Source: Promethearchaeota archaeon (GTDB lineage Archaea > Asgardarchaeota > Lokiarchaeia > Sigynarchaeales > SOKP01). Taken from it: DNA of 22,322 nucleotides. Below the pieces are notes generated by a model, which was not told the DNA's origin, ran no database searches, and saw only the letters and a list, made by a program, of their open reading frames with translations. The stretch spans positions 1-22,322 of the forward strand of contig SDNN01000025.1 in NCBI GenBank assembly GCA_004524425.1, in the 5' to 3' direction. The translations under genes and the position numbers were made by a program. This document shows positions 14,706 through 22,158 of the stretch, piece after piece (position 1 is the stretch's first letter; each line of letters starts with the position of its first letter).

Positions 14706-16328
14706 ATGTCTACTCCCGTGTCTATTCATGATGGACCTTATTCTACAAACACGCTTACCTCAAAAAAACCATTAATTCTTTATTTTTTGATAATTTGGAT
14801 CAGCATTTTACCTGTTTTAGTAGAAATATATCTTTTTTGGATAACATTTCAGAGTAATTTATATTTAGTTTTTCTCCTATTACCTTTTCAAATATTTCTT
14901 TGTTATATAATATTGGTGTTCTCTTCATTAATTTGTGCTAAGGCTCTTTTAATCATCATCAATTTGATCCATAAACCGAAAGAAGGAGTTTTTAAAAGAG
15001 TAAAGTCAAACAAAGACTATTTTTATTGGAATTTGAGGGCAATTATAAAAAAGTGGCCAATTTGGGTTTCAAATTTAATTAATATTCAGTTTTTTGAAAT
15101 TATCCTATTAAAATGGTTTGGAGTAAAAACCAGTTTTTCGACTTCTTTATCTAATGGAAATATTGATACTGAATTTGTTGAGATCGGTAAAAATGTAATT
15201 ATTGGAAAAGGTTCTTTTATAAAATCTTCCATGATCATCAATAATTACCTAATTATTAAAAAGATCGTAATTTCAGATGATTCAATCATCGGGCCCTATG
15301 CATATCTACAACCAGGCACCCATGTGGGAGAAAATTCAGTAGTCAATGCTTACACTATAACAAAATTCAATCAAGAATTGGCTGCAAACCACATTTATGG
15401 AGGAACTCCCGCAAAAAAGATCAGCATGAATGATTTTCATATAAATGATCTAATTTCTGAATTTGAAGAAAAAAATAATGAAAATCAAACTAACCACTTC
15501 GATGATTCAATGCTAAATAATCAAAAAGAAGAAAAATTTATCACAAAACTGCACATCTATCTGACTTATTTCTTCTTGATATATATCATTTCATATGGAA
15601 TTCCGCTTCTTTTATTAATATATTATGTCTCTAATTATTTTTATCCTTACATGTTAGAAGACTCTAATTTAATGATCCTAACATGCGATAATAAGTCTAT
15701 TTTTATTTTATGTTTGACCCCGGTGATTTTTTTAGCATTATATTTGCTAAATTTATTTTTAATGACAATAGTAATTAAGTTTTTATATGAATTCAAGTTT
15801 AAAAATTCCCTGGAGGGAAAATATCATTGGACTCAAAAGAGTAAGGAATATGAGGATTATTTCATTCGCTCCTTTTTAATTAGATATGTTAAATGGAAGA
15901 TATTAAAAAGTCCGTTTCCATGGTTAATTAAAACTGTATTTAACTTCATTGGAAACTGTGACTTTGGAAAAAATGTGGTAATTGAAGATCTCTATATTGC
16001 TAAAGAGTTTTTATCAGTTGGAGATAATGTTTACATAGGAAAAGCAATGCTTGCTAACCATTTATGGGACAAAAATCTATACGTGAAAGGTATAAAGATA
16101 AATAATAATGTAGTGATCTCTGATGGCTGTTGCATTGCTCCAGGGACTATTATCGAAAACAACGTTGATTTATTGCCGCTATCAATAACCTCTAAAGGTG
16201 AAAAACTTGCTCAAAATTCAATTTATTTTGATGCTCCAATTTGCAAAATAACCGAAGATGAATTATTAAAATTATTCAATCTTGATTTAGGGAAAATGAA
16301 AGAGTTTTATGGGGATATGCGTTGCTAG
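14706..16328 (+). CDS. Membrane protein with two left-handed beta-helix acyltransferase-like units
   Basis: This 540-residue protein contains two copies of one unit. Unit 1: two hydrophobic segments (~22-48 and ~52-86), the motif NLIHKPKEGVFKR at 86-98, then hexapeptide-repeat beta-helix turns at about 155-235 (IGKNVIIGKGS, IIGPYAYLQPGTHVGENS) ending GGTPAKKI. Unit 2: hydrophobic segments (~282-310, ~330-358), then beta-helix turns at about 418-510 (FGKNVVIEDLYIA, VGDNVYIGKA, ISDGCCIAPGTIIENN). Hexapeptide beta-helices are typical of acyl/acetyltransferases acting on sugars, lipids or peptides. The membrane-plus-beta-helix layout recalls the C-terminal part of some non-ribosomal peptide synthetases of the Pls type. 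Substrate unknown; I see no certain catalytic His in unit 1, while unit 2 has His at ~452. It overlaps the next gene by 7 nt. Confidence 0.82.
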   Translation: MSTPVSIHDGPYSTNTLTSKKPLILYFLIIWISILPVLVEIYLFWITFQSNLYLVFLLLPFQIFLCYIILVFSSLICAKALLIIINLIHKPKEGVFKRVKSNKDYFYWNLRAIIKKWPIWVSNLINIQFFEIILLKWFGVKTSFSTSLSNGNIDTEFVEIGKNVIIGKGSFIKSSMIINNYLIIKKIVISDDSIIGPYAYLQPGTHVGENSVVNAYTITKFNQELAANHIYGGTPAKKISMNDFHINDLISEFEEKNNENQTNHFDDSMLNNQKEEKFITKLHIYLTYFFLIYIISYGIPLLLLIYYVSNYFYPYMLEDSNLMILTCDNKSIFILCLTPVIFLALYLLNLFLMTIVIKFLYEFKFKNSLEGKYHWTQKSKEYEDYFIRSFLIRYVKWKILKSPFPWLIKTVFNFIGNCDFGKNVVIEDLYIAKEFLSVGDNVYIGKAMLANHLWDKNLYVKGIKINNNVVISDGCCIAPGTIIENNVDLLPLSITSKGEKLAQNSIYFDAPICKITEDELLKLFNLDLGKMKEFYGDMRC

Positions 16329-17086
16329 ATTATAAAATTAATACTACACTTATCACTGAAAATAACAAAAAAGAAAAAAATTTCATTGTGATAAATTTTA
16401 TCCTAATGTGGTTATCTCTCTTACCTACTATTTCAATTATACTGATTTTTTTTCAGTTTTTTTATGATATTTTTAACCCATTAATACTTCTTTTAATTTT
16501 ACCCCTCTTAATTTTGTTCTATTATGTCATTTTTGTTTTAATATTACTTTTAGTCAGTAAGATTTTATTAACCATTATTAATCTCTTACATGAACCGAAG
16601 GAGGGAATATTTAAAAGAGATATCAAAAGGGATAAGGATTATTTTTTCTATCATTTAAGAAAAACGATTAAAAAATGTGTTTTCAAAGTTTTTAATTATT
16701 TTCCATTACCATGGGCAAAAGTATTAGCTTTGAGAATATGTGATTTAAAAATACCAAATAGTTCAGGAATATTAGACAGTTATATAGATACCGACTTTAT
16801 TGAGCTTGGTGAAGAAACTATTTTAGGAGAAGGTTCAATTGTCATGAGCTCGATAATATTTGGTGACTATTTACTTATTAAAAAAGTTATTCTAAAAGAG
16901 CGTTGTACGATTGGAGCCTACAGTATAATTGCACCGGGTACAGTAGTTGAAAAAGGAGCCATTCTGGGAATGGGCAGTTATACTGAAATTAACCAACATC
17001 TTGAAGCTGATTGGATTTATATTGGAAGACCTGCTAAAAAGTTTAAGAAAATAAACAAGAAAAAAAACGAATACACGGAAAAATAA
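16322..17086 (+). CDS. Membrane left-handed beta-helix acyltransferase-like protein, third copy of the unit
   Basis: A 254-residue protein with TTG start at 16322, overlapping the previous gene by 7 nt, with GGGGAT as ribosome site. Two hydrophobic segments (~22-48, ~52-86) are followed by NLLHEPKEGIFKR at 87-99, nearly identical to unit 1 of the upstream protein (NLIHKPKEGVFKR). Beta-helix turns follow at about 158-235 (IELGEETILGEGS, TIGAYSIIAPGTVVEKGA), ending IGRPAKKF, again like GGTPAKKI upstream. It is clearly a tandem duplicate and closer to unit 1 than to unit 2. The two genes are co-translated and may form a hetero-trimer, since beta-helix enzymes commonly pack as trimers and three units are encoded in total. 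Activity and substrate cannot be read from the sequence. Confidence 0.82.
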   Translation: MLDYKINTTLITENNKKEKNFIVINFILMWLSLLPTISIILIFFQFFYDIFNPLILLLILPLLILFYYVIFVLILLLVSKILLTIINLLHEPKEGIFKRDIKRDKDYFFYHLRKTIKKCVFKVFNYFPLPWAKVLALRICDLKIPNSSGILDSYIDTDFIELGEETILGEGSIVMSSIIFGDYLLIKKVILKERCTIGAYSIIAPGTVVEKGAILGMGSYTEINQHLEADWIYIGRPAKKFKKINKKKNEYTEK

Positions 17087-17181
17087 TTTGAAAAATCAAC
17101 ATTTTTTATGCTTTAAAGCTTTCAAAAATTAAATATAATAATGAGCATTAAATTAACTTATTAATCGAATTTAATCATGAG

Positions 17182-17409
17182 TTGATCATTACGGTAAAGA
17201 GAATAGTATATTGTGAAACTTGTGAAAGAGAAGTTGAACTTACAAGACGTCATTTTAATCAGAAATATAATGAATTACTGTGTTTTTTATTCTTATTTAC
17301 TTTTGGCATTGGATACCTCATCTTGAAATTTACCAAGAAAAAAGATACTTGCCCGTTTTGTGAAACTCGTTTTGATCTTAATAGTCCAGATATTAAAGTA
17401 TTAAAATAA
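17182..17409 (+). CDS. Small zinc-ribbon protein split by a membrane segment, start uncertain
   Basis: Up to 75 residues: CETC near the N-terminus, a hydrophobic segment (LLCFLFLFTFGIGYLIL) and then CPFC. The two Cys pairs could still form one zinc ribbon at the membrane surface with the hairpin dipping into the membrane. No ATG or GTG is in frame. TTG at 17182 is the only common start. A GAGTTGA element at 17179-17185 overlaps it and would point to a later codon such as ATT 17188 or ACG 17191. The gene stands alone between two opposite-direction groups. Function unknown; there are similar small zinc-ribbon membrane proteins in many archaea. Confidence 0.62.
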   Translation: MIITVKRIVYCETCEREVELTRRHFNQKYNELLCFLFLFTFGIGYLILKFTKKKDTCPFCETRFDLNSPDIKVLK

Positions 17410-17468
17410 TTATTGCAATGAAAAACATATCGAAATTTTCAAATCTTTATATTTATTGTAAGAATATC

Positions 17469-17756
17469 TTATTTAATTTTCATTTGGTTTTTGCATCTTG
17501 GACAGATTCTGTCTTTATCGCTCAAGTTTTTTTTCATTAAAGTTTTCTGATATCCGCATGATTTTTTTGAACAAATCAGAGTGAATTTTTTGAGTTTATG
17601 ACTCTCCAAGGCTTGAGTATTTTGATTTCCTTTTTTTTTTGTACCTTTTTTAATTTTAGCTTTTGAACTTTTCGAGCTTTTTAACTTGTCGTGCTTTTTC
17701 CCTTCACTATCTTGCTCTTCTTCATCATCAGTTTTAATCCATTTATCAAGGCTCAT
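17469..17756 (-). CDS. Lys-rich protein with C-terminal zinc ribbon
   Basis: 95 residues. It starts MSLDKWIK, has an acidic patch (TDDEEEQDSEG), a strongly basic low-complexity centre (KSSKSSKAKIKKGTKKKG) and a C-terminal zinc ribbon with CSKKSC and CPRC about 20 residues apart. Such a layout suits a small nucleic-acid-binding or ribosome-associated protein, but I recognise no named family. No Shine-Dalgarno precedes the ATG, so the mRNA may be leaderless. It lies 94 nt downstream of the S-adenosylmethionine synthetase gene on the same strand and could be read from its transcript. Confidence 0.72.
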   Translation of the reverse strand: MSLDKWIKTDDEEEQDSEGKKHDKLKSSKSSKAKIKKGTKKKGNQNTQALESHKLKKFTLICSKKSCGYQKTLMKKNLSDKDRICPRCKNQMKIK

Positions 17757-17850
17757 GATATTAAAATCGTTTTTTTTCCATTTTTGTTATAAATCTCATT
17801 TTAAATAAAGAAAAAAAGAAATAAAAAAGATAATAATCAACACTATTCTT

Positions 17851-19086
17851 TTAAAATACTTGAACTTTTCCCGCTATTAGCCGCTCTCTCAAATTTATGA
17901 GATATTCTTTTGATAAAAATTCCATGGAGACTTCTTCTCCTATTTTTTTTACACTATTGAAATTGACGTTATCTGCGGTTATTAAGCTAATAGAATTTAT
18001 CCAAGGATCATCGATTGGACGCCCAATTTGAGATAATAGTTTTACATGGGCTTCTATAATGTCACCTTGTCCTCTCTCATTGATTTCTCTAGCCATCTCT
18101 GTAGCCAACACATTGTAGATCTTGCCAACATGATTGATTGGGTTTTTACCACAAACAGCTTCCAAACTCATTGTCCTACAGGGAGTAATTAGTCCATTAG
18201 ATCTGTTTCCTCTTCCTACCTCTCCGTCATCACCTGCTTCTGCTGAAGTTCCAGTTATGGTTAAATAAAGAATTCCTTTTTCAATATTATCTCCCACATT
18301 AACCGAACAATTACAATTTCGTTTGGGGATTATCTTTGCTGCTAAATCCAATACCGCGTCTTTCATTTGATTGGTATAATTTACATATTCATCCTTATCG
18401 TGAATGTATTTACTCACCATTGCACCGCATACTGTAATATCTATGTCATTTTCTACTCTTTGAACCATTACTTTTATATCCTCACCAGAAGCTGGACATT
18501 TATCTTTAAACGTATCAGAATTGAGTAAACGTTCTGCTTCGAGTGCTATTTTCTCAACATCAGAATATGGTGCATAACCAACGCCAAAGCTAGTATCATT
18601 TGCCAAAGGAACTTGTTCTACAGCGTCGGATTCCTCAAACACCCCAGTTAAATCAATAGAACCGGGTCTTACAGCATAATCAAATTGAATATGATGATTT
18701 GAATTAATATCGATATTACGAAAAATATCTCCGACAACTTGTCTACAAGCATCAAGACATATTGTAGCTACTGGAATGTATTCAAGCTTATTCTCTCTTA
18801 GTATCTGATTGATTGCCCTCCCGACAATCAAGAAGTACTCGGGTTCTAAAATGATGCCCCCGCCAAGTTCTGGTTTTGAAATACCTCCCACTAAAACTGC
18901 TTTATCAACATTATGATGATAATATCGACCAAAATTTTGAAAATAATACTTACATAAGGCTCTCGAACACGCATCCGCTGCAGCATCGCAAACCGAATCG
19001 GGATGACCAATACCCTTTCTTTCTACTATCTCTGGAAAATCACTCTTTTCTATAGGTTCAAAATTGGCTTTATCTATTTTTAACAT
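17851..19086 (-). CDS. mat: Archaeal-type S-adenosylmethionine synthetase
   Basis: A 411-residue protein of the archaeal methionine adenosyltransferase family, which makes S-adenosylmethionine from methionine and ATP. It is recognised by [18 protein letters not shown] at 20-37, the [14 protein letters not shown] region at about 55-68, [13 protein letters not shown] in the first half, [20 protein letters not shown] in the second half and [20 protein letters not shown] further on. Length is that of the family (about 400). The start is ATG 19086. It supplies the methyl donor for methyltransferases such as the fibrillarin encoded a few kilobases away, though not in the same operon. It is divergent from the COG1395-type regulator gene across an AT-rich gap; I see no riboswitch-like structure upstream. 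Confidence 0.96.
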   Translation of the reverse strand: MLKIDKANFEPIEKSDFPEIVERKGIGHPDSVCDAAADACSRALCKYYFQNFGRYYHHNVDKAVLVGGISKPELGGGIILEPEYFLIVGRAINQILRENKLEYIPVATICLDACRQVVGDIFRNIDINSNHHIQFDYAVRPGSIDLTGVFEESDAVEQVPLANDTSFGVGYAPYSDVEKIALEAERLLNSDTFKDKCPASGEDIKVMVQRVENDIDITVCGAMVSKYIHDKDEYVNYTNQMKDAVLDLAAKIIPKRNCNCSVNVGDNIEKGILYLTITGTSAEAGDDGEVGRGNRSNGLITPCRTMSLEAVCGKNPINHVGKIYNVLATEMAREINERGQGDIIEAHVKLLSQIGRPIDDPWINSISLITADNVNFNSVKKIGEEVSMEFLSKEYLINLRERLIAGKVQVF

Positions 19087-19319
19087 TTTACTGACATCTT
19101 GATAATTTTAAAGTATTTATTAAAATATTTATTTCATAAAAAAAATTCGTTTTTAAAGAAAAAAGGTTTTCTTCAAACTTATAAAAAATCTTTATCAAAA
19201 ATTTATGGGATGAAAATGCATTTTTTTGAAGAAAATTTCTTTAAAATAATTAAAGTTAATTTATTTGATATAATTGGAAAAGTTTTTTATTCATTTTTAG
19301 TAGATATATAATTGATATA
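19087..19319. promoter_or_regulatory. AT-rich divergent promoter gap
   Basis: About 230 nt separate the synthetase gene (minus) from the COG1395-type regulator (plus). The sequence is nearly all A and T, with several TATA-like stretches (for example 19312-19319 and the region 19105-19130), so promoters in both directions are expected but cannot be placed exactly. A 70-codon frame runs through it but looks fortuitous. Confidence 0.35.
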
Positions 19320-20324
19320 ATGATATATAATATTCTTCACGATATTGAATCAATTTTCAAAAAACAGAACTTTGAATTATTAACATTTCATCACGCAGAA
19401 AACAAAAAGAGCAAGTTTTGTTTTGATTTTTTAGTGAAAAAGTCAAATTTGTTTTATTTAGTAAAAGTATTTCCAAATATCGATAATTTGAATGAATCTG
19501 TCATTGAAAACATAAAAGTTTTATGCCAGTTATTGAATTGTAAGCCAATCTTAATCGGAATCAAAAATAGATATCACAATTTAGAAGACAATACCATATA
19601 TATACGAGATGATTTACCATTTATTTCAGTCAAGACATTATTCAAAATTCTGAATGATGATATTTATCCTTACTACTTGAGTAGGAAAGGGGGTAAAGTG
19701 GTTTTTCTAAATGGAGATTTAATGAAAACCCTGAGAGAACAAAAAAATATTTCTCGGAGAAAATTATCTGAAAAATTGGGAGTCACCAAAAGAACTCTAT
19801 GTTCTTATGAAAATGAAAATTTACGACCTTCACAAGAAATTGCTGAAGAATTACTTGATACCCTCCAGGAAAAAACAATTTTTAAAAAAATTAACGTCTT
19901 TGAATGGCATTTTGAACTTGACTTTGAAAACAAAGATTTTATAAAAACAAGAGAATTGACTGATTTTGAATCTCATCTGCAAGAAATTTTTAAGGATATT
20001 GGAATCACAACTATTTGGTATAAAAGAGGTCAAGTGCCTTTTGAATTTTCGATATGTTCCAAGGATTTTTTTCTGAAGTCTGATAGTGAGTTTTATCCTC
20101 TATTCTCTGGATTGTCTCAAGAAAATGCTAAAATTAACAAGTTAAATCTTGAATATCTAAGATCATTTGCTAACATGGTTCATAAAAATGCACTTTTTAT
20201 TGTAAATAACGATTTTAAAATCCCAAGTATTTTTAAGAGAGTTAAACTTCCCGTTATAAAGGTCAAAAATTTGGAACAGGTGGATAATGAAGAAGATTTT
20301 AAGGAAATTGTACATGAAAATTGA
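19320..20324 (+). CDS. COG1395-type HTH transcriptional regulator
   Basis: 334 residues with three parts. Residues 1-115 form an alpha/beta domain with alternating strands (CFDFLVKKSNLFYLVKVF, KPILIGIKN), resembling a nuclease-like sensor fold without obvious catalytic residues. Residues 132-183 are a Cro/CI-type helix-turn-helix (DLMKTLREQKNISRRKLSEK, then GVTKRTLCSYENENLRPS). The C-terminal part is again alpha/beta (FALFIVNN-like strands). This architecture and length match the archaeal 'putative HTH-type transcriptional regulatory protein' family (COG1395). Targets are unknown. ATG 19320 follows ATTGATAT, a weak ribosome site. Confidence 0.88.
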   Translation: MIYNILHDIESIFKKQNFELLTFHHAENKKSKFCFDFLVKKSNLFYLVKVFPNIDNLNESVIENIKVLCQLLNCKPILIGIKNRYHNLEDNTIYIRDDLPFISVKTLFKILNDDIYPYYLSRKGGKVVFLNGDLMKTLREQKNISRRKLSEKLGVTKRTLCSYENENLRPSQEIAEELLDTLQEKTIFKKINVFEWHFELDFENKDFIKTRELTDFESHLQEIFKDIGITTIWYKRGQVPFEFSICSKDFFLKSDSEFYPLFSGLSQENAKINKLNLEYLRSFANMVHKNALFIVNNDFKIPSIFKRVKLPVIKVKNLEQVDNEEDFKEIVHEN

Positions 20325-20385
20325 TCTGAATTATATTTTTAAGAAATTCAGAACTTTTAAAGAAGTATTTATTCAAAACTAATAA

Positions 20386-20637
20386 TTAAAAATAGATTCT
20401 ACATCTAATACTGTAAATTTCATTTAAATTAATCGAATATATATTTGGCTCTCTTTCCTTTTTCAAATCATCTTCATCCATGGATAAGTTTTCTAGAATT
20501 CTAAAGTAGATTCTATTATTTCTTATCCAGGCTTTATCAGCCAAGAAATTTAAATTTTCATTCTTTTCAATGCTGTAGACTTGAAATGATAACAATTCTT
20601 CCATGTTAAGTTCGTTATATTTATCTAAATAGAACAA
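20386..20637 (-). CDS. Small orphan protein
   Basis: 83 residues from TTG 20637, or 72 from an internal ATG at 20604. The sequence has alternating strands (SFQVYSIEKNENLNFL, IRNNRIYFRILENL), an acidic turn (SMDEDDLKKERE) and an end IYSIRCRIYF, suggesting a small beta-rich fold. There is no known motif. It is divergent from the RNase HII gene. Coding is supported by its even amino-acid composition compared with surrounding AT-rich gaps, but it is not certain. Confidence 0.55.
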   Translation of the reverse strand: MFYLDKYNELNMEELLSFQVYSIEKNENLNFLADKAWIRNNRIYFRILENLSMDEDDLKKEREPNIYSINLNEIYSIRCRIYF

Positions 20638-20700
20638 TTTAAACTAAATTTAAAATTAATATAACGAAAATGTTAAATACTTAAAATTTAGGCAAAATAA

Positions 20701-20709
20701 TTATAAATA
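20701..20709 (+). promoter_or_regulatory. Possible TATA box of the RNase HII gene
   Basis: TTATAAATA lies 54 nt before ATG 20763. Archaeal transcription would start about 25 nt downstream of it, leaving a leader of roughly 30 nt. The surroundings are AT-rich, so this is only plausible. Confidence 0.35.
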
Positions 20710-20762
20710 ACTACTAAAATTTACTTATTTTCATGCATTAATATTGTCATAAATTGATATAA

Positions 20763-21467
20763 ATGGCTGATTCGTTGATATGTGGAATAGATGAGGCTGG
20801 CAGAACATGATCCTATTCGAATCACGTGCTGAAAGGCCCAGCGATAGGTCCACTTATAATTTGTGGTGTATGTTTTTTAGATTCCAAGCTCTCCTATCTA
20901 AGTAAAATCGGAGTGAAAGACTCTAAAAAATTGACTGCTAAAAAGAGAAAAGATCTATCTGAAAAAATAAGAAGTGAATGTCATTCTTATGAGTTAATAA
21001 TAATAACAGTTCAAGAAATTGACAATAGAGAAAAATTGAATCTGACATTAAATAGATTGGAAGAATTGAAAATGGCAGAAATCCTTAATAAATTAAAACC
21101 AGACGAGATATACATTGATGCCGTGGATGTAAATGAAAAAAGATTTGGGCAATCCATGAAAAATTTATTAAACTTCACGCCCAATAAATTGATTTCCAAG
21201 CATAAAGCAGACGATATTTATCCCATTGTGTCCGCAGCTTCAATTATTGCCAAACACGAAAGAGATTCCATGATGGTGGAATTGAATAAAAAATATGGAA
21301 ATATGGGCTCTGGATATCCCTCGGATAAAAGAACTACGGATTTTATGAGAAAATGGATAAGGGAGAATAAAAGCATACCTGGTTTTATTCGAAGATCATG
21401 GGAAACAACTAAAAAAATATTTGAAGAAGAGGTCGAAAATAAGAAAATTACTGATTTTTTTAGGTGA
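20763..21467 (+). CDS. rnhB: RNase HII, interrupted by a probable 30-nt intron
   Basis: RNase HII cuts the RNA strand of RNA/DNA hybrids. From ATG 20763 the frame reads MADSLICGIDEAGR and then meets a stop (TGA 20808). From 20834 it resumes exactly in phase with GPAIGPLIIC and runs to the end. Joining 20763-20803 to 20834-21467 gives 224 residues, normal for the family, and rebuilds the universal motif DEAGRGPAIGP with catalytic Asp10 and Glu11. Other conserved parts are present: YIDAVDV (Asp109), SKHKADDIYPIVSAASIIAK (Asp140/141) and the GSGYPSD region. Translation from GTG 20826 alone would lack the first two catalytic residues and be inactive. The C-terminus NKKITDFFR resembles a PCNA-binding PIP box with Asn in place of Gln, as known for archaeal RNase HII. 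The 3' end overlaps fibrillarin by 8 nt. Confidence 0.9.
20804..20833 (+). other. Candidate bulge-helix-bulge mRNA intron in rnhB (30 nt)
   Basis: The segment contains an in-frame TGA and separates DEAGR from GPAIGP. A fold with archaeal splice-site topology can be drawn by hand. The outer exon-exon helix pairs 20792-20797 with 20836-20840, leaving one A unpaired. A 4-nt 3' bulge (20832-20835) follows. The central helix is TGGC 20798-20801 with GCTG 20828-20831, 4 bp of which two are G-U. A 3-nt 5' bulge AGA (20802-20804) is next. The inner helix pairs 20805-20811 with 20821-20827 with one A-C mismatch, and a 9-nt loop closes it. Cutting after the second base of each bulge joins GGCAG to AGGCCC, giving Gly-Arg-Gly-Pro. 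The wobble pairs and the 4-nt bulge make it a relaxed form. Confidence 0.68.
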
Positions 21468-22158
21468 TGTTTCTTTTTATGATAAGTATGAGATGATTCG
21501 CAGCATATTTATGAATGTTAATGCTTTCAACGAGTTTATAACCACCAGCTTCTAATATTTCTTTCTCGTTTTTATACACTTTTTCAGGTTTGGAAACACT
21601 ATCAATTGATTGAGATTTTAGGGCCACAATTGCCATGCCCTCTTTTTTTAAATAATAGTTTGAATTTGCTATGGCAATATGTGCTTGATTTGGTTGAGCC
21701 ACATCTTGATAGATGCAGTCAATTCCCGTATATATCGATTTTGCATAGCTTTCCGGGAATCGAGCATCTCCTAATATGGGAATGATATTTTTTCGGTTTG
21801 AGGTGTTTTGAATTAATTGTCTTATACTGCGCTCGGCAAATTCTACTCCATAAATTAAACCATTTTCAGCAATATCAGAAAGATGGGAAATAGTTGTTCC
21901 TGATCCCGCTCCCAAATACAAGAATTTTGCATCAGGAGATAAAAAATTAGTAATTGGATTTTCTGAAATTAAAGCCGCCAATTTACTTCTATAGGGGTCC
22001 CATTCTCTAAACTCTATTCCCTTGTATTCAACAAGCTTCTCTCCATATACGTTTTGACCTGGAGTAAGATTCTTGGTATACATTTTTGCATTCTCTAATG
22101 GTCCACTAATATAAACATTTTCAAATTTAGGATGATTTCTAATATCCGTTCTACTCAA
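21460..22158 (-). CDS. flpA: Archaeal fibrillarin, rRNA/tRNA 2'-O-methyltransferase
   Basis: 232 residues. Fibrillarin is the S-adenosylmethionine-dependent methyltransferase of the box C/D ribonucleoprotein, guided by small RNAs to rRNA and tRNA. Diagnostic parts: NVYGEKL and EFREWDPYRSKLAA in the N-terminal region, the SAM-binding FLYLGAGSGTTISHLSD at about 79-95, YGVEFAERSIRQL, LGDARFPE, IYQDVAQPNQA, ALKSQSID and the end HKYAANHLILIIKR. The start is TTG 22158, supported by GAGGCGA six nt upstream; no ATG fits. It overlaps the upstream nop5 stop by 4 nt (TTGA), so translation is coupled, as in the usual archaeal nop5-flpA operon. Its 3' end overlaps rnhB by 8 nt in the opposite direction. 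Confidence 0.97.
   Translation of the reverse strand: MSRTDIRNHPKFENVYISGPLENAKMYTKNLTPGQNVYGEKLVEYKGIEFREWDPYRSKLAALISENPITNFLSPDAKFLYLGAGSGTTISHLSDIAENGLIYGVEFAERSIRQLIQNTSNRKNIIPILGDARFPESYAKSIYTGIDCIYQDVAQPNQAHIAIANSNYYLKKEGMAIVALKSQSIDSVSKPEKVYKNEKEILEAGGYKLVESINIHKYAANHLILIIKRNIT

Noticed and set aside
19099..19311. 70-codon ORF between the synthetase and the COG1395-type regulator
   Set aside because: It has a TTG start without a ribosome site and a Lys/Phe/Ile/Leu-dominated composition expected of stop-poor AT-rich DNA. It fills the divergent promoter gap.
20816..20823. TTCGAATC resembles a tRNA T-loop
   Set aside because: The flanks do not form a T-stem (A opposite C at the first pair), and no other tRNA parts are nearby.
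20805..20834. Selenocysteine or other readthrough of TGA 20808 in rnhB
   Set aside because: It would insert ten residues in the middle of the invariant DEAGRGP active-site loop, which would probably destroy the enzyme; removal of the segment restores the motif exactly.
20799..20837. Ribosome bypassing over the 30-nt segment, as in T4 gene 60
   Set aside because: No matching take-off and landing codons give the right product. AGA to AAA does not match, and GGC to GGC would lose Arg-Gly from DEAGRGP.
20826..21467. RNase HII simply starting at GTG 20826
   Set aside because: The protein would lack the catalytic Asp-Glu of DEAGR, which is perfectly encoded just upstream in the same phase after a good ATG; no ribosome site precedes this GTG.
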